Shown one piece after another: positions 50,283-60,424 of a stretch of 64,000 nucleotides of DNA. The DNA is from Lepidostoma basale (taxonomy: Eukaryota; Arthropoda; Insecta; Trichoptera; Lepidostomatidae), in contig JAHDVF020000126.1 of the NCBI GenBank assembly GCA_022606425.2, positions 233,501-297,500 on the forward strand, in the 5' to 3' direction. How positions within the stretch are numbered: the first letter of the stretch is position 1; every line of letters begins with the position of its first letter. The notes under the pieces were generated by a model. That model saw only the letters and a program-made list of their open reading frames with translations. It was not told the DNA's origin and did no database searches. The position numbers and the translations under genes were made by a program.

Positions 50283-50314
50283 CTGACGAAGCTCGTTACA
50301 GAGTGAAACCGGTT
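50283..50314 (+). ncRNA. Hammerhead-like ribozyme candidate, right arm of palindrome
   Basis: CTGACGA (50283-50289), A, stem II GCTC/GAGT with loop GTTACA (one G-U pair), GAAAC (50305-50309), CG, GTT (50312-50314). GCC before the core pairs with GGC after GTT to give a 3-bp stem I. All invariant bases are present; GTT is a permitted but weaker cleavage triplet. Confidence 0.45.
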
Positions 50315-50424
50315 GGCGCTCCTGACTCAAAATAAAATGGTTTTATACAACGTTTTAAAAGTGTTTAATTCTAATTTTAAATGTGTCAAACCACCAAGTA
50401 ATGGCTTCTTTCCAAAGTTTAAAG

Positions 50425-50530
50425 ATAATACTAGTATACAAAACACTCGTAAGACCGGTAGTCACTTACGGCTACGAAAAATGGTCTCTAACGTAGAGAG
50501 TTCTTAACGAAATTGTTCTCCTTTTGTTTT
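50425..50530 (+). mobile_element. RTE-like fragment
   Basis: The plus strand gives KTLVRPVVTYGYEKWSLT before a stop. This is the P-V-x-x-Y-x-x-E-x-W-x-L block also found at 23820-23970 and, on the minus strand, at 60505-60615. Confidence 0.5.
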
Positions 50531-50539
50531 CTAAACTAC

Positions 50540-51180
50540 TATCATACAACAATAATCATATCAATATTCGAGATAACCCAAAATCGTTCCCGGGCATGCG
50601 CATCGTGTGCATTTCGAAATACTTTAGAATTGCGAAGTACTTATCTCTCGTTCGCTTGTATTTAAAATGTTCTTGTACTCTCTCTTGACGATATTTTGGT
50701 TTTTTGCCTATTTATATTTAACGTTGACAAAAAAGTGAGTTTATATATCTGTTTGGAAGTATTTTTCTTAAAATCTGCAATGTTGATATAATGCGATATT
50801 CTCGATTACGATGATGGATGAGCAAGTCTGGCACGGACCCCGCGGAAGAGGGCGGGGGCGGGGATAGCAGCGGATGTGGAGGGGGTGGCAGTCATTAATA
50901 ATCATTATTTTTTCATCTTCAGACACGATGACGGATACAACGACAAAAGTGAAGAAACGAACGATTAATACAAATCAATAATGGACATTTAACAAGCAAC
51001 AGCGGTGACGCGTGGCGGGATGTTTAAACAAGGGTGGAGTTCGCTGGCGGTAGGAGCGATTGATTCAACAAAATAAATACTTTTACCATTGGCGTACAGT
51101 CAATTAATAATTCATGCGCGAATCTCTGATAACAGTTCATATTTTTATTTTATAACCAACCGGTTCAATATAATGTTTAT
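50540..51180. other. Apparently single-copy sequence with GC-rich patch
   Basis: 50830-50895 contains ACCCCGCGGAAGAGGGCGGG with GGCGGGGATAGCAGC, including a GGGGCGGGG-type Sp1/KLF-like word. 51010-51060 (GTGGCGGGATGTTTAAACAA) is also GC-richer. No exon or transposon was recognised. It is a candidate for regulatory DNA. Confidence 0.3.
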
Positions 51181-51204
51181 ATTCATCAAGGCTATATACG
51201 TTAT

Positions 51205-51355
51205 AATAATACAATGATTTTACTGAATCTATTGGTGGAAGTTAATTTTAAATTATGATTAAATAAAACGATGTTATTTAACTAAATACTTCCACTTTTG
51301 TCCTTTATTTTGACGATCGGTTTCGCCAGACCCGGGAACCTGTTATTTATAATAA
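51205..51355. mobile_element. Half copy of the 1163-1375 inverted-repeat element
   Basis: ATGATTTTACTGAATCTATT, TTAAATAAAACGATG, ACTTCCACTTTTGTCC and GACGATCGGTTTCGCCAGAC match the left half. The hammerhead core side is cut off at CCGGGAACC. Confidence 0.55.
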
Positions 51356-51597
51356 TACGTAATAATTTTGTATGATTTTTTTATTTATTTTTAGAAACTT
51401 AAAGCGTTAATCTAGATGAAAAAGTTAGAATAATGACGAGAAAAATATACCCAAAACTGGATTTAATTTATTTATCAAAAATTCTAAAATGCGCTATTTT
51501 CACTCATAGAAACTTTCACTCATTGCACTGCATTACTGTTTTAAGATTATCAAAAATAATTTTAAAACATGCAAAATTATAATATAATGTATTATCA

Positions 51598-51775
51598 CAT
51601 TTGAATAATGAAAACGTAAATTTTCTACAAGTTTTATTATATTTTATGGAAATGACATATTTCGCCCTTCTAAGGCATTATCAAATGCAATTGATAATGC
51701 CTTAGAAGGGCAAAACACGTCTTTCATATAAAATATAATAAAACTTCTAGAAACTGACGTTTTCATTCGTATTAA
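51598..51775. mobile_element. MITE K, both arms
   Basis: ATTTTATGGAAATGACATAT, CTTCTAAGGCATTATCAAAT on the left; TTGATAATGCCTTAGAAGGG, CTTCTAGAAACTGACG and TTTTCATTCGTATTAATT on the right. The plus-strand hammerhead-like core here has GCAAAAC in place of GCGAAAC. Confidence 0.6.
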
Positions 51776-51884
51776 TTGTTTAAAAAACACCATCAACATC
51801 ATTGTTCCAGAAACAATAAATATTACCATTGAGTTAGCAAATTGCATTAAAACTGGTTTCTCTTCTTGAATAATAATTTTAAAC

Positions 51885-52290
51885 TCAAACAAACAAACCA
51901 TCACGCCATTTCCACGAAGGGATAGGCAGAGAGAATGGACCACCATACTACTCTATCCTGGCAAACCTCTCTAGATTCCTCCACATTCATACAACGAGTC
52001 ATACACGCACGTCGATTCTTCCGACTTCTAACATGACCAACCTTTAAAATTTGATTAATTTGGACATGCCATGTTTTCTTCGGTCTGCCTCGACTCCGTA
52101 CTCCATTTACATCATTAACGTATACTTTCTTAACCATTCTTTCTCCATCCATGTCCGAACCAACGCAACGCAGCGATCCTTTCATAATTTTGTTCATAAT
52201 ACCTTATTCCGCTCTACATTATTTTCTTATATCAGCATTTGAGATTCTGTCGTATATCATTCTACCACACATACGTCTATATTCAATATA
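51885..52290 (-). mobile_element. RTE-like family A copy
   Basis: The frame at 51901-52197 encodes MNKIMKGSLRCVGSDMDGER, MVKKVYVNDVNGVRSRGRPK, KTWHVQINQILKVGHVRSRK and CMNVEESREVCQDRVVWWS. Between GSLRC and MDGER about 5 residues are deleted. The 3' end CATCACGCCATTTCCACG is present, with a (TTTG)n tail. Confidence 0.75.
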
Positions 52291-52379
52291 TAAAATAGTT
52301 AACGTCACTTATTTCTTCTATAATCGCCAATACTTTCATGATGACATATGAAGAAGAAGAAAAAGAAGATTTCATGTGA

Positions 52380-52920
52380 TATGAGTTACTAATCTAATTT
52401 GGACTACTGATAATTTTATCGAAAAAGATGCTGATACTGATAATATTATGTATGGCAGAATAGTAACATTTATATTTACAAAAAGTTTGTTACAAATAAA
52501 TAAATAAATATATTTTTTTAAACTTCATATAACGTGACCGAAAACATAATAAAAACAAGGTAAATCATTATTTTATACTCGAATCGTTAATATTTCAACT
52601 TAAAATACAAATAATAAAAGCAAAATCCTCCCTCTTCGTACTAGAAAACCGTTTAACTTTAAACTAACGATTGGAACGCACGAATTAAAAATGGTCATAA
52701 AAATGTCTCGATTGCTTAAGGCGCATTTAAATCATGAATCTATTCAAAATAAATGAAAAACCTCGCGTGCTGTGTAAAGATTTTGAATAAACTCATTACA
52801 GCAATGGCCCTATATATCTTTAAGGGTAAAAAGGAAAAAAATATAGGTATTAGTTTAGTAATGCCGTCACCCTTTGCGGAATATCTACTTAGCTACGTAC
52901 TTGAAAGAACACATGAATAT
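52380..52920. other. Unassigned AT-rich sequence
   Basis: No recognised repeat or coding frame between the RTE copies. 52600-52790 has moderately complex sequence (CCTCCCTCTTCGTACTAG, GGAACGCACGAATTAAAAAT). Confidence 0.25.
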
Positions 52921-52924
52921 AATA

Positions 52925-53375
52925 ACTAACTAACGAATGGACTGCCACACTTTTCTTTCCTGACATATTTCTCTCGCTTCCTCAACATTCATACATCGTG
53001 TCATGCACGCGCGTCAATTTTTCAGACTCCTCACATGGCCGACATTCAATATTTGATTTATTTGATCGTACCACGTTTTCCTCGGTCTTCCTCTATTTCT
53101 GGTTCCATTTACATCATTAACATATAATTTTTTTACCATTCTTTCTTCATTCATTCTTTCCATATGTCCAAACCATCTTAATGATCCTTCATTATTTTGT
53201 TCATGACACCATCATTCGCACCGCATTCACTTCTTATATTTTCATTCGACACTCTATCATACACAGAATATCCACACATTCGTCTAAGAGATCTCATTTC
53301 TACTGCATTTATTCTACTTTCATTCTTCCTTTGCCAGTTCCATGCTTCGCTTCCATACATAAGGGTCGGTAGATA
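52925..53375 (-). mobile_element. RTE-like family A copy
   Basis: The frame at 53178-53360 encodes MYGSEAWNWQRKNESRINAV, EMRSLRRMCGYSVYDRVSNE and GANDGVMNKIMKDH. The rest, 52930-53178, is out of frame (RNRGRPRKTWYDQINQIL). The closest relative is 59865-60300, judging from the shared VYDRVSNENIRSECGANDGV block. Confidence 0.7.
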
Positions 53376-53589
53376 TCGGAACTATTGTATATTAACCTTC
53401 ATTGTGCGGCTGGCTTCATTTGCAGTAAAAAAATGCGTCTCGAACTACATTTGCAGCTCAAAAAAATAGTCCCAGATCATCATAAATCATGTACCATGTT
53501 ATGCTCTGTTTGGTGAGATTAAACTAGATTAAATGAGGCCTAGAAATCCCTTTGCCTTTTAAATTTTTTAATGTTGCATTTACCAGTTA

Positions 53590-53680
53590 ACCTAAGTCCC
53601 GTACGGGCATAGGGATTGTATGAGGGAATCTGACAAAAGGGCGCCGCTGCATCCTATAACACCTTCGGGTAAGGGGTGGA
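53590..53680 (-). repeat. Repeat R42, minus orientation
   Basis: CTGACAAAAGGGCGCCGCTG followed by CATCCTATAACACCTTCGGG is the complement of the block at 44683-44724. Similarity continues through GTACGGGCATAGGGATTG. Confidence 0.5.
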
Positions 53681-53984
53681 TAACCGTCTTTGTCTTTTAT
53701 TTGTTTATGTACACTGTATGTTTGTTTATTTGTATATGTATTAATAATCACTGTATGCTTCTTCTTATTCTTCTTTTAATAGATCTGACGATCTGTGACA
53801 CAGCAATCATATCTTGTCGGATGATGAGATCCAGCTGTCCCTCCATCTCTTAGGCGGTCTTCCAGGTGGGCGATGTCCTCGATGTGCTCAACAAACCATC
53901 TAGTGCTCAAAGCAGTTTAAACAAATGTAGTGCATTGATAATTATGTATGTGACGTAATAAAGAAGAAGGTATATGTTAACAAT

Positions 53985-54062
53985 GAAAATGGAACAAGAA
54001 AAAGAGTAAGATTGAGGGAAACGTGGCACGATCAAATCAATCAAATATTAAATATCGGTCAT
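53985..54062 (+). mobile_element. RTE-like family A scrap
   Basis: TATATGTTAACAATGAAAAT, GGGAAACGTGGCACGATCAA and TCAATCAAATATTAAATATC encode YVNNENGTRKRVRLRETWHD QINQIL. It is truncated directly against the RTE element that follows. Confidence 0.55.
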
Positions 54063-54715
54063 ATGAGTTCTTCTTCATTTTATCCTGTCACACCTCCGTG
54101 GTGCATAGGGCCTCAAGGAACCTTCTCTATCCGACTTTATCGCATGCCTGTGAGGCCTGCTGCTTTAACCTCGTCCTGCAGGGCTCTTCTCCAGGTGGTT
54201 CTAGGTTTGCCTCGCTTCCTCTTTCCCCCCATAGGGGACAAGACTAGTGCGTCCTGAGCGATGCAGGCTGGGTTCCGTCTCAGAGTGTGACCGATCCACT
54301 ACCATTTGCGTCTAGCGACTTGTTCTCTAAGTGGCTTTTCGCCTGCCACGGTCCAGAGAACGGCATTTGACCCTGTTTGGGGCCAATAGATTTTGAATAT
54401 TGAGCGAAGGCACCTGGAGTCTTCTAATAATGTCCGCGGTAGATTTCCAAGTCTCACATCCGTACAGCAGTACGCTTTTAACGCTACTGCTGAATATTTG
54501 GAGCTTGAGCTTTCTCGAAATGATACTGGAACGCCATACAGGGCGAAGCACAACGAAAGCTCCCCTTGCCTTGTTAAGTCTGCTCCGTCCCTCCAAGCCT
54601 ACTATCACACTACCGAGGTAGCAAAAGCTGGTCGTGGTCACAATGGGGACACCGTGGAGCAAGATTGGGGTGGAGTCATTTGGGGACATTCGTAGGTCTA
54701 CTACCATATGAGGAA
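54063..54715 (-). mobile_element. RTE-like retrotransposon, C-terminal half
   Basis: The frame at 54327-54707 encodes MVVDLRMSPNDSTPILLHGV, PIVTTTSFCYLGSVIVGLEG, SSVKSVLLYGCETWKSTADI and IRRLQVPSLNIQ. A second frame gives IYWPQTGSNAVLWTVAGEKP LREQVARRKW. A third ends GKRKRGKPRTTWRRALQDEV KAAGLTG. Together these are the F-x-Y-L-G, K-S-V-L-L-Y-G-C-E-T-W, R-R-K-W-x-W-I-G and T-W-R-R blocks in order, split by two frameshifts. The tail (GAAGAAGAA on the minus strand) is at 54067-54078. Confidence 0.75.
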
Positions 54716-54739
54716 TTGAAGAAATTCAATCCAAAATCG

Positions 54740-55190
54740 ATATTTTAGAAAAGGCACAAGACAGGAGGGTAGTGAACTGGAAACCTTGTGAAGATAGAAT
54801 AGGTAGATGGAGACTACTCACACGATGGTTTGATGACATAAGGAAAATTGATAGTGATGATGCTGAAAAGGCACAAGACAGGAGGAAAGTGAATTGGAGA
54901 CCTTGTGAAAATAGAAGAGGTAGATGGAGACTACCCACACAATAGTTTGATGACATAAGGAAAATTTACAGTGATGATGCTGAAAAGGCACAAGACAGGG
55001 GGGTAGTAAACTGGAGGCCTTGTGAAGATAGAAGAGATAGATGGAGACTACCCACACGATGGTTTGAAGACATAAGGAAAATTGATGGTGATGATGGTGA
55101 AAAGACTTAAGACAGGAGTGCGTGGAGGAGTATAGGAGAGGCCTTTGTCCAACAGAGAACCACATTGGCTGTATAAGTAAAAGTAAGTAA
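54740..55190 (+). mobile_element. RTE-like family G end with a 117-bp tandem triplication
   Basis: Units start at 54748, 54865 and 54982, each 117 bp, with a partial fourth from 55099. Each unit encodes 39 residues: EKAQDRR-VNW-PCE-R-GR, WRL-TRWFDDIRKIDSDDA. After the last unit the normal end R-AWRSIGEAFVQQRTTLAV follows. The duplication keeps the reading frame. Confidence 0.8.
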
Positions 55191-55199
55191 TATATTCCT

Positions 55200-55925
55200 T
55201 TAAAAATCATCTCGACAAAAAGTCTAGAGTAAAAAATTACATCCACCACTTCACTTCAATATTTTCCAAAAATTATTCCATATAACTCATCTCCGCAGTA
55301 ATCCAAAAGACGGCTGGGAGATTAAATTATAGTTTAAATTCAATTGGATTTTCAATCTAACATCTCTATTAATTTTTGGGATAACCCTCGCAGTACGGGC
55401 CTCATCTCGAGTTAATCAAGCGATAACGGGCGACAGAAGAACGAATTGTGATGGGGGGTGGAAGGCACCCCTCACTCGGAGAGCAGCGCAAGGGGAAACG
55501 AGGTCTTTTTAAATGAAGAGTCCCCCAAATGCTTTAGGGTTTTTTTTACTACCACCGCAATGTCTACAAACAATAATTGGTTCAGTCACATAACGGTTAA
55601 CAAATAAACAAAAAGATCCTTCTTAGTCACGCCGGGTAATGATGAATCACCAATCAAAAAGAAGCTTTAGCTTTATTTGCAAACAGAAATGTTATTGGAA
55701 TTCAAAAACAACGCTGTTTAAGTTCCACAATTTATTAAATATGAAAACACCCGCGTATTCTAATGCAACATTGTATCAAAATTTCGAAGCAATCGGTAAA
55801 TAACAAAATTTCAAAGCAATCGTTTATTTTTGGGCACATAGCCGGAGAGTTCAAGACAACCTTGAAAAGCAAAAAAAGCGTAAGCGTGAAAGAGACCACA
55901 AGGATGACCACTAAGCCGTTGATCC
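55200..55925. other. Apparently single-copy sequence
   Basis: No transposon or exon recognised. 55380-55520 is GC-richer (GCAGTACGGGCCTCATCTCG, AGTTAATCAAGCGATAACGG, GGAAGGCACCCCTCACTCGG) and could be regulatory DNA. Confidence 0.3.
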
Positions 55926-55929
55926 GATC

Positions 55930-56755
55930 AAATCAGTGAGCTGACTGGTCTCTCATTAGATAGATCTACGATGAGAGATCTCGGGATCATCTATGAGAGT
56001 AGGCTGACTTTTCGTGCATATGTTGAGAGGATTTGTGGCACTGCACTTGAAGATGTTGGGCTTCATCGTCCGGACCGGCAGAGTTTTCAGGGATCCCAAT
56101 ATGCTCAGAGTCTTATACAACGCATTGGTTCGGAGCAGACTCGAAAGTGGTTCTGTGATTTGGAGTCCTCACGAGGCGAGATATTCTGTTATGCTGGAGA
56201 GGGTTCAGGAAAAAGTTCTGAGGTATCTCTACATGAGGGAGTATGGTAGCTATCCTTGGCTCTATCCCACGGCATTTCTTTTGGGAATTCTCGGAACCAA
56301 TTCTCTACAGCTTCGAAGAGATGGACATCTAATTACCCATTTCTTTAGATTAATTAGGGGATACTTCGAGAACTCGGCCGTACTGGAGGGTGTTCGGCTT
56401 TTTGTCCCCGATAGATATCTCCGACAGCGACAGCACAGATTGTTTTACCTACCGGCCGCCAGAACCAATCTGCCTCTGGTGACACCGGTGGGAAGAGAAA
56501 TTAGTCTGCTGAACGCGGTCTCCTCGGAGATCGACGTCTTTAATGTTAGTGAAAGTTCATTCAGAAGGCAAATACTCTTAATTCTGGAGAGTATCCTGTC
56601 TTCCTAATGTTGAACCATCTCTTATGCGTTTCTGGTAGTATACTATATATAATATATTATTTTACCTGTTCTCAATAGATGCCTTAAAAATAAATTTTGT
56701 AATGTCTGTTGATGAAATAAACTGATTTGATTTGATTTGATTTGATTAGCTGCAG
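55930..56755 (+). mobile_element. Jockey-like retrotransposon, longest copy
   Basis: 55930-56010 encodes LDRSTMRDLGIIYESRLTFR, the region just after the reverse transcriptase. The frame at 56014-56607 continues MLGFIVRTGRVFRDPNMLRV, LYNALVRSRLESGSVIWSPH, ERVQEKVLRYLYMREYGSYP and ends SESSFRRQILLILESILSS. A single frameshift near 56040 separates the parts. The UTR and (TTGAT)n tail at 56725-56748 are complete. The reverse transcriptase palm is missing. Confidence 0.8.
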
Positions 56756-56865
56756 CCTGGAAACTGACGGGTGACAGGAGTGCATGGCGTTCCATGGTCA
56801 ATGGTTTACAGGATAGACAAGACCCTGAATCATAAGGAATACGACTGAGTAGAAGAAGAAGTTTC
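56755..56865 (+). mobile_element. RTE-like tail fragment
   Basis: AAACTGACGGGTGACAGGAG, TGCATGGCGTTCCATGGTCA and CAAGACCCTGAATCATAAGG encode AAWKLTGDRSAWRSMVNGLQ DRQDPES and end in AGAAGAAGAAG. It is the last coding block and tail of an RTE family. Confidence 0.5.
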
Positions 56866-56989
56866 TAAGATGATTTCCATCCTTAGGTGTAAATATATAT
56901 AATAAATAATCTCTAAACCAAGAAATACTTATTATACGAGTATAAACATAAAATATTGTTTCTTCTATATTCGCCATTGTGTTCTTGAT

Positions 56990-57237
56990 GCTTTATTTAT
57001 CTTTTTCTTTTTTATATACTTTGTATGTACCTACAACACTTACATTAAAAAAAAATTAATTACATAGACATCCTTATAACATCATATAAACAATTTTATA
57101 ATATTTTTAATATGTATAATATATTTATAATATGTATCACTGAAGAAGAACTAGTTTTCCGAAACATGTCTATGTAAATTTTTTTTAATGTAAGTGTTTT
57201 ATATACAAAGTATATAAAAAAGAAAAAGAGAAATAAA
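56990..57237. mobile_element. Second copy of the 47342-47566 element
   Basis: The left repeat CTTTATTTATCTTTTTCTTT with TATATACTTTGTATGTACC and CACTTACATT is mirrored at 57195-57237. The left arm retains only ACATAGACAT of its own hammerhead; the right-arm motif is listed separately. Confidence 0.6.
57140..57170 (+). ncRNA. Hammerhead-like ribozyme candidate
   Basis: CTGAAGA (57140-57146), A, stem II GAAC/TTTC-type (weakened compared with GGAC/GTCC), GAAAC (57161-57165), AT, GTC (57168-57170). The catalytic core is intact while stem II has lost pairs. Confidence 0.4.
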
Positions 57238-57239
57238 AT

Positions 57240-57602
57240 ATTGTATTTGTCTTTTTCTTTTTTTATATACTTTGTATAAACAACACAAATAAAATTACAT
57301 TTCAGACATGTTTCAGACAACCAGTCCTTCTTCAGTGATACATATTATAAAGATACATAATTAATATATTATAAAACTGTTTACATATATGATCAATTTT
57401 GACAGCTGATGTTATAAAGATTTTTTTAAATCTTTATAACATCTGTCAAAATTGATTATATTTGTAAAAAAAAATTACAATATTTTAAATATGTACCTTT
57501 ATAATATGTATCAATGAAGGAGGACTGGTTGTCTGATATGTAATTTTAATAGTGTTGTATATACAAAGTATACAAAAAGAGAAAAAGACAAATAAAACAT
57601 CT
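57240..57602. mobile_element. Third copy, double-armed
   Basis: The outer repeats TCTTTTTCTTTTTTTATATA with CTTTGTATAAACAACAC and their mirror at 57545-57600 enclose two facing motifs (minus 57305-57335, plus 57511-57540). A nested inverted repeat, ATGTTATAAAGATTT/AAATCTTTATAACAT, sits at the centre (57410-57445). Confidence 0.6.
57305..57335 (-). ncRNA. Hammerhead-like ribozyme candidate
   Basis: CTGAAGA (57335-57329), A, stem II GGAC/GTCT with loop TGGTT (last pair G-U), GAAAC (57314-57310), AT, GTC (57307-57305). The opposite arm (57511-57540, plus) reads ATGAAGG ... GATAT and is decayed. Confidence 0.45.
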
Positions 57603-57954
57603 ATGTACGAGTATAACACAAAGTATGGCGAACATAGAAGAAATAAAATATTGTGACTAATTCTATAATAAGTATTTATCTTTATATTATAAGTCTTTCA
57701 TTGTTAAGATTTTCGTATAATTTTACGTCCGAAACATATAATAATTAATAAATAAAAGTGGTTATTACAATGGAATTCCACAGTGATAACGCCTTAACCT
57801 TCAATAAAGAAATATTATAATTTATTTGAGTAAATTGTAATAAAAACTCGATTTCGTATGTAGATTATTTCCCATGTGTGAAGTACCAACAATATTTATT
57901 AAATAACATTATTAAAATTGTTAATGTTTATTAATTGATTTCAAAAGGCATTGC

Positions 57955-58420
57955 GTTTTCATTTGTAATAATCATTTAGATTGTCTTTGACATACTTTTA
58001 CCATAATATTTAAGACGCATACAGAGCAAAATGTGTATTCTCCATTCAGTACAGAGTTTAAGATCAATTCCCCCGCGATCCTCGCCACCCCTTACCATCT
58101 CCAGCCGGGGTATTTATTCCGTTTAATTTGGATAGCGACACTGCCTGGGTCATATTAGCGAGCTGCTCCCTTCGTGTTTGTGCGAGGGATACGCACAATT
58201 ATGACCCAAAAAGCCAACAATGTACCGTTGAGTCAATTTCAAAGGCGAATGTCAACTTCGCGGAACAATGTACCGCGGGAACAATAATGTATTACAAGCT
58301 GTATTGATTTCATTCTCTTGGGTTCGCTTATCTTTTCATTTGCTTGATTAGAACAACCAGTTTTTAGTGCTGTTTCAGCAATGGTGTAAATATGATTTAA
58401 AAAAAACATAATCGATTAGT
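57955..58420. other. Apparently single-copy sequence, possible regulatory DNA
   Basis: 58060-58300 is evenly mixed sequence (CCTCGCCACCCCTTACCATC, GCGACACTGCCTGGGTCATA, CGAGGGATACGCACAATTAT) with no repeat match inside the window. CAATGTACCG occurs twice (58217, 58266). No coding frame. Confidence 0.3.
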
Positions 58421-58423
58421 TTA

Positions 58424-58590
58424 ACTAACTAACTAACGCCGTCTCTCCGAAAGGGTAGGGAGAAAGAATGGACTGCCACACTTGCACACCCGATGCGGCA
58501 CTCCATTATTCTCTTTTTGCCCCCGCGAGAGACGCGGTGTGATGGGTTGCGAACCTCATGGCCACCAATAGGCATCTCCCGCGCACACTT
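58424..58590 (-). mobile_element. SINE-like element S3 with RTE-A 3' end
   Basis: AACTAACTAACTAACGCCGT, TCTCCGAAAGGGTAGGGAG, CGATGCGGCACTCCATTATT, CGCGAGAGACGCGGTGTGAT and GGTTGCGAACCTCATGGCCA are the mirror of 9212-9412. The B-box-like GGTTCGCAACC is read on the minus strand. Confidence 0.6.
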
Positions 58591-59160
58591 CGATCGTCCA
58601 ATGTCTACAAAATAAATCTAAAAATAAATTATATAAAAAAAAAATTATTTAACACATTCTTTCTTCTTTTAGATGGTGCACTTGTTATCCGGATATTTGT
58701 ATTTATTTAATTTATATTCCACGTATCCACCGTTTTTAAATAAATTGTAATTAGGCACTTAAAACAATCCAACACCAGCAATAACTTTAAAATATTATTG
58801 AAGAAATTATTGAAATTGTCATTAGAACAAATGAAAAAAAAAATTTTACACCTGTCAAAATTCATTATATAAACGATAAAATTTTAACATCAAAACAGTA
58901 AAAACGTATTTCATGTCACAACTAACTCTTATAAAAAGCGGCAACAATCAAATTGACCAAAAACAATTCACTTATACACGAAATATCCCCAAATTTACGG
59001 GAGCACCACAAGAACCAAACCAAATTTTCAAAATCAGAACCAGTAATTTAGCTAACTACCTATTTACACATACACATACAGAGTTGCTCAGGCCAATCTG
59101 CAGAGATGCCAGACAGCCACTAGCGCGTTTTTCGACAATTTAGTTGACGGCAAATTCAAT
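58590..59160. other. Unassigned AT-rich sequence
   Basis: A 76-codon plus-strand frame (58913-59143) has no recognisable domain and probably arises by chance. 58676-58760 and 58960-59130 match nothing else I noticed in the window. Confidence 0.25.
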
Positions 59161-59165
59161 ATCGC

Positions 59166-59785
59166 TATCATTATTATTATTTTGATGACTTATATTTTAA
59201 GTGCGCCGTTTTGTAAAATCAATTACTCTAAGGGCGCACAAGGAAAAGACTGACCGAACAGTGCAGTCTTTAGAAGTTTCCTAAATTTAACGTCACTATC
59301 CTCATACTTAATACTATAACATGGAGGCTATTCCACGCCAACGGACCCGCAACGCTGAAAGCACGATCATAGAAACTAGCTTTATTGGCTCTGACTGGAA
59401 TTGTTATGTTGTTTGCATTTGTTTCTACCGATCGGAGTTGGTTTTCTGGTGGCATAGGTGTCACGCAGAGGTCCGAAATATACCGTTGGCGCTCTCTGGT
59501 GTTGAGTCTTTAACACTGTCACAATTTGTATTTTACTAGCTCTCGGATTTTAAGCCAGTGAAGTTCCTTCAAGAGCGGCGTGATATGACAGAATTTTTGT
59601 TGCCCCATAATCAATCGGAATGCAACTTTGAATACGCTTTGTATTCCACTTAAATGATTATTTTGCAATCCAGCGTACGTTCCGTTACAATAATCTAAAC
59701 GTGACACTACAGAAGAATTTACGAGGGAAGACTGTACACAGCTTAAATGAGTCAGCTCTGTACAACTAAAATACAAAATATAGAA
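59166..59785 (-). mobile_element. CR1/L2-like retrotransposon 3' end, empty target site preserved
   Basis: Frames at 59519-59776 and 59270-59464 on the minus strand encode SVVSRLDYCNGTYAGLQNNH, FRLIMGQQKFCHITPLLKEL HWLKI and, after a break, KASFYDRAFSVAGPLAWNSL. This is the standard CR1/L2 order (SRLDYCN...RL...HITPxLKxLHWLP...DRAFSVAGPxxWNSLP). The 3' UTR holds the hairpin TGCGCC...GGCGCA and a (TAA)n tail. At 59315-59318 the single TATA is the unoccupied equivalent of the Tc1/mariner target at 30826. Confidence 0.8.
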
Positions 59786-59864
59786 ATTAATTATTTAATA
59801 ACTATTAATAATACCCTTGAGATATCAAATTATTGTGAAACAAATAATCGGAAAATAAATACTA

Positions 59865-60300
59865 ATAATTAACCATCACGCCGTCTCTCCGAAGAAATCA
59901 TGCACTGCCACATTTTTCTTTTCTAATATACTTCTCTGGCTTCATCAACAGTCATACATCGTGTCATGCAACCAAGTCCATTTCTCCGACTCCTCACGTG
60001 GCCTGCATTCAATATTTGATTTGTTTGATCTTGCCACGTTTTCCTCTATTTCTTGTTCCATTTACATTGTTAACATTTATTTTTTTTACCATTATTTTTA
60101 AACCATCTTTATGTTTCTTTCATTATTTAGTTCATAACACCATCATTCGCACCGCATTCACTTCTTATATTTTCATTCGACACTCTATCATACACAGATT
60201 TCCTGCACATTCTTCTAAGAGATCTCATTTCTACTGCATTTATTCTTCCTTTATCCTTCTTTTGCCAGTTCCATGCTTCGCTTCCATACATAAGGGATAA
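59865..60300 (-). mobile_element. RTE-like family A copy
   Basis: The frame at 60127-60330 encodes LMYGSEAWNWQKKDKGRINA, VEMRSLRRMCRKSVYDRVSN and ENIRSECGANDGVMN. Downstream coding is frameshifted. The 3' end CATCACGCCGTCTCTCCGAA is at 59874-59893 without a long tail. Confidence 0.7.
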
Positions 60301-60424
60301 GTTTATATTTGGGAATACACACATACACATAAGAAAAAAATAATTTTAAAAGTTAAAAATAGCAGTGCAAAACACTTAAATCATAAAAAAATGTATTTTT
60401 ATTATTATTGACGAATAAACACTT

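Larger units (their letters stand above)
50190..50351. mobile_element. Near-perfect palindrome with two facing hammerhead-like motifs
   Basis: Two arms of about 80 bp: TGTATAAAACCACTTTATTT, GAGTCAGGAGCGCCAACCGG, TTTCACTCTGTAACGAGC and TTCGTCAGGGCTATACACA on the left, all mirrored on the right. The centre is ACAAACTGTG. Arm identity is nearly complete, implying a recent element. GC content is above the surroundings. Confidence 0.7.

Noticed and set aside
54818..55249. 143-codon minus-strand frame with repeated SLCHQTIVWVVSIYLF
   Set aside because: It is the antisense of the 117-bp triplicated RTE segment, whose plus-strand translation is the recognisable one.
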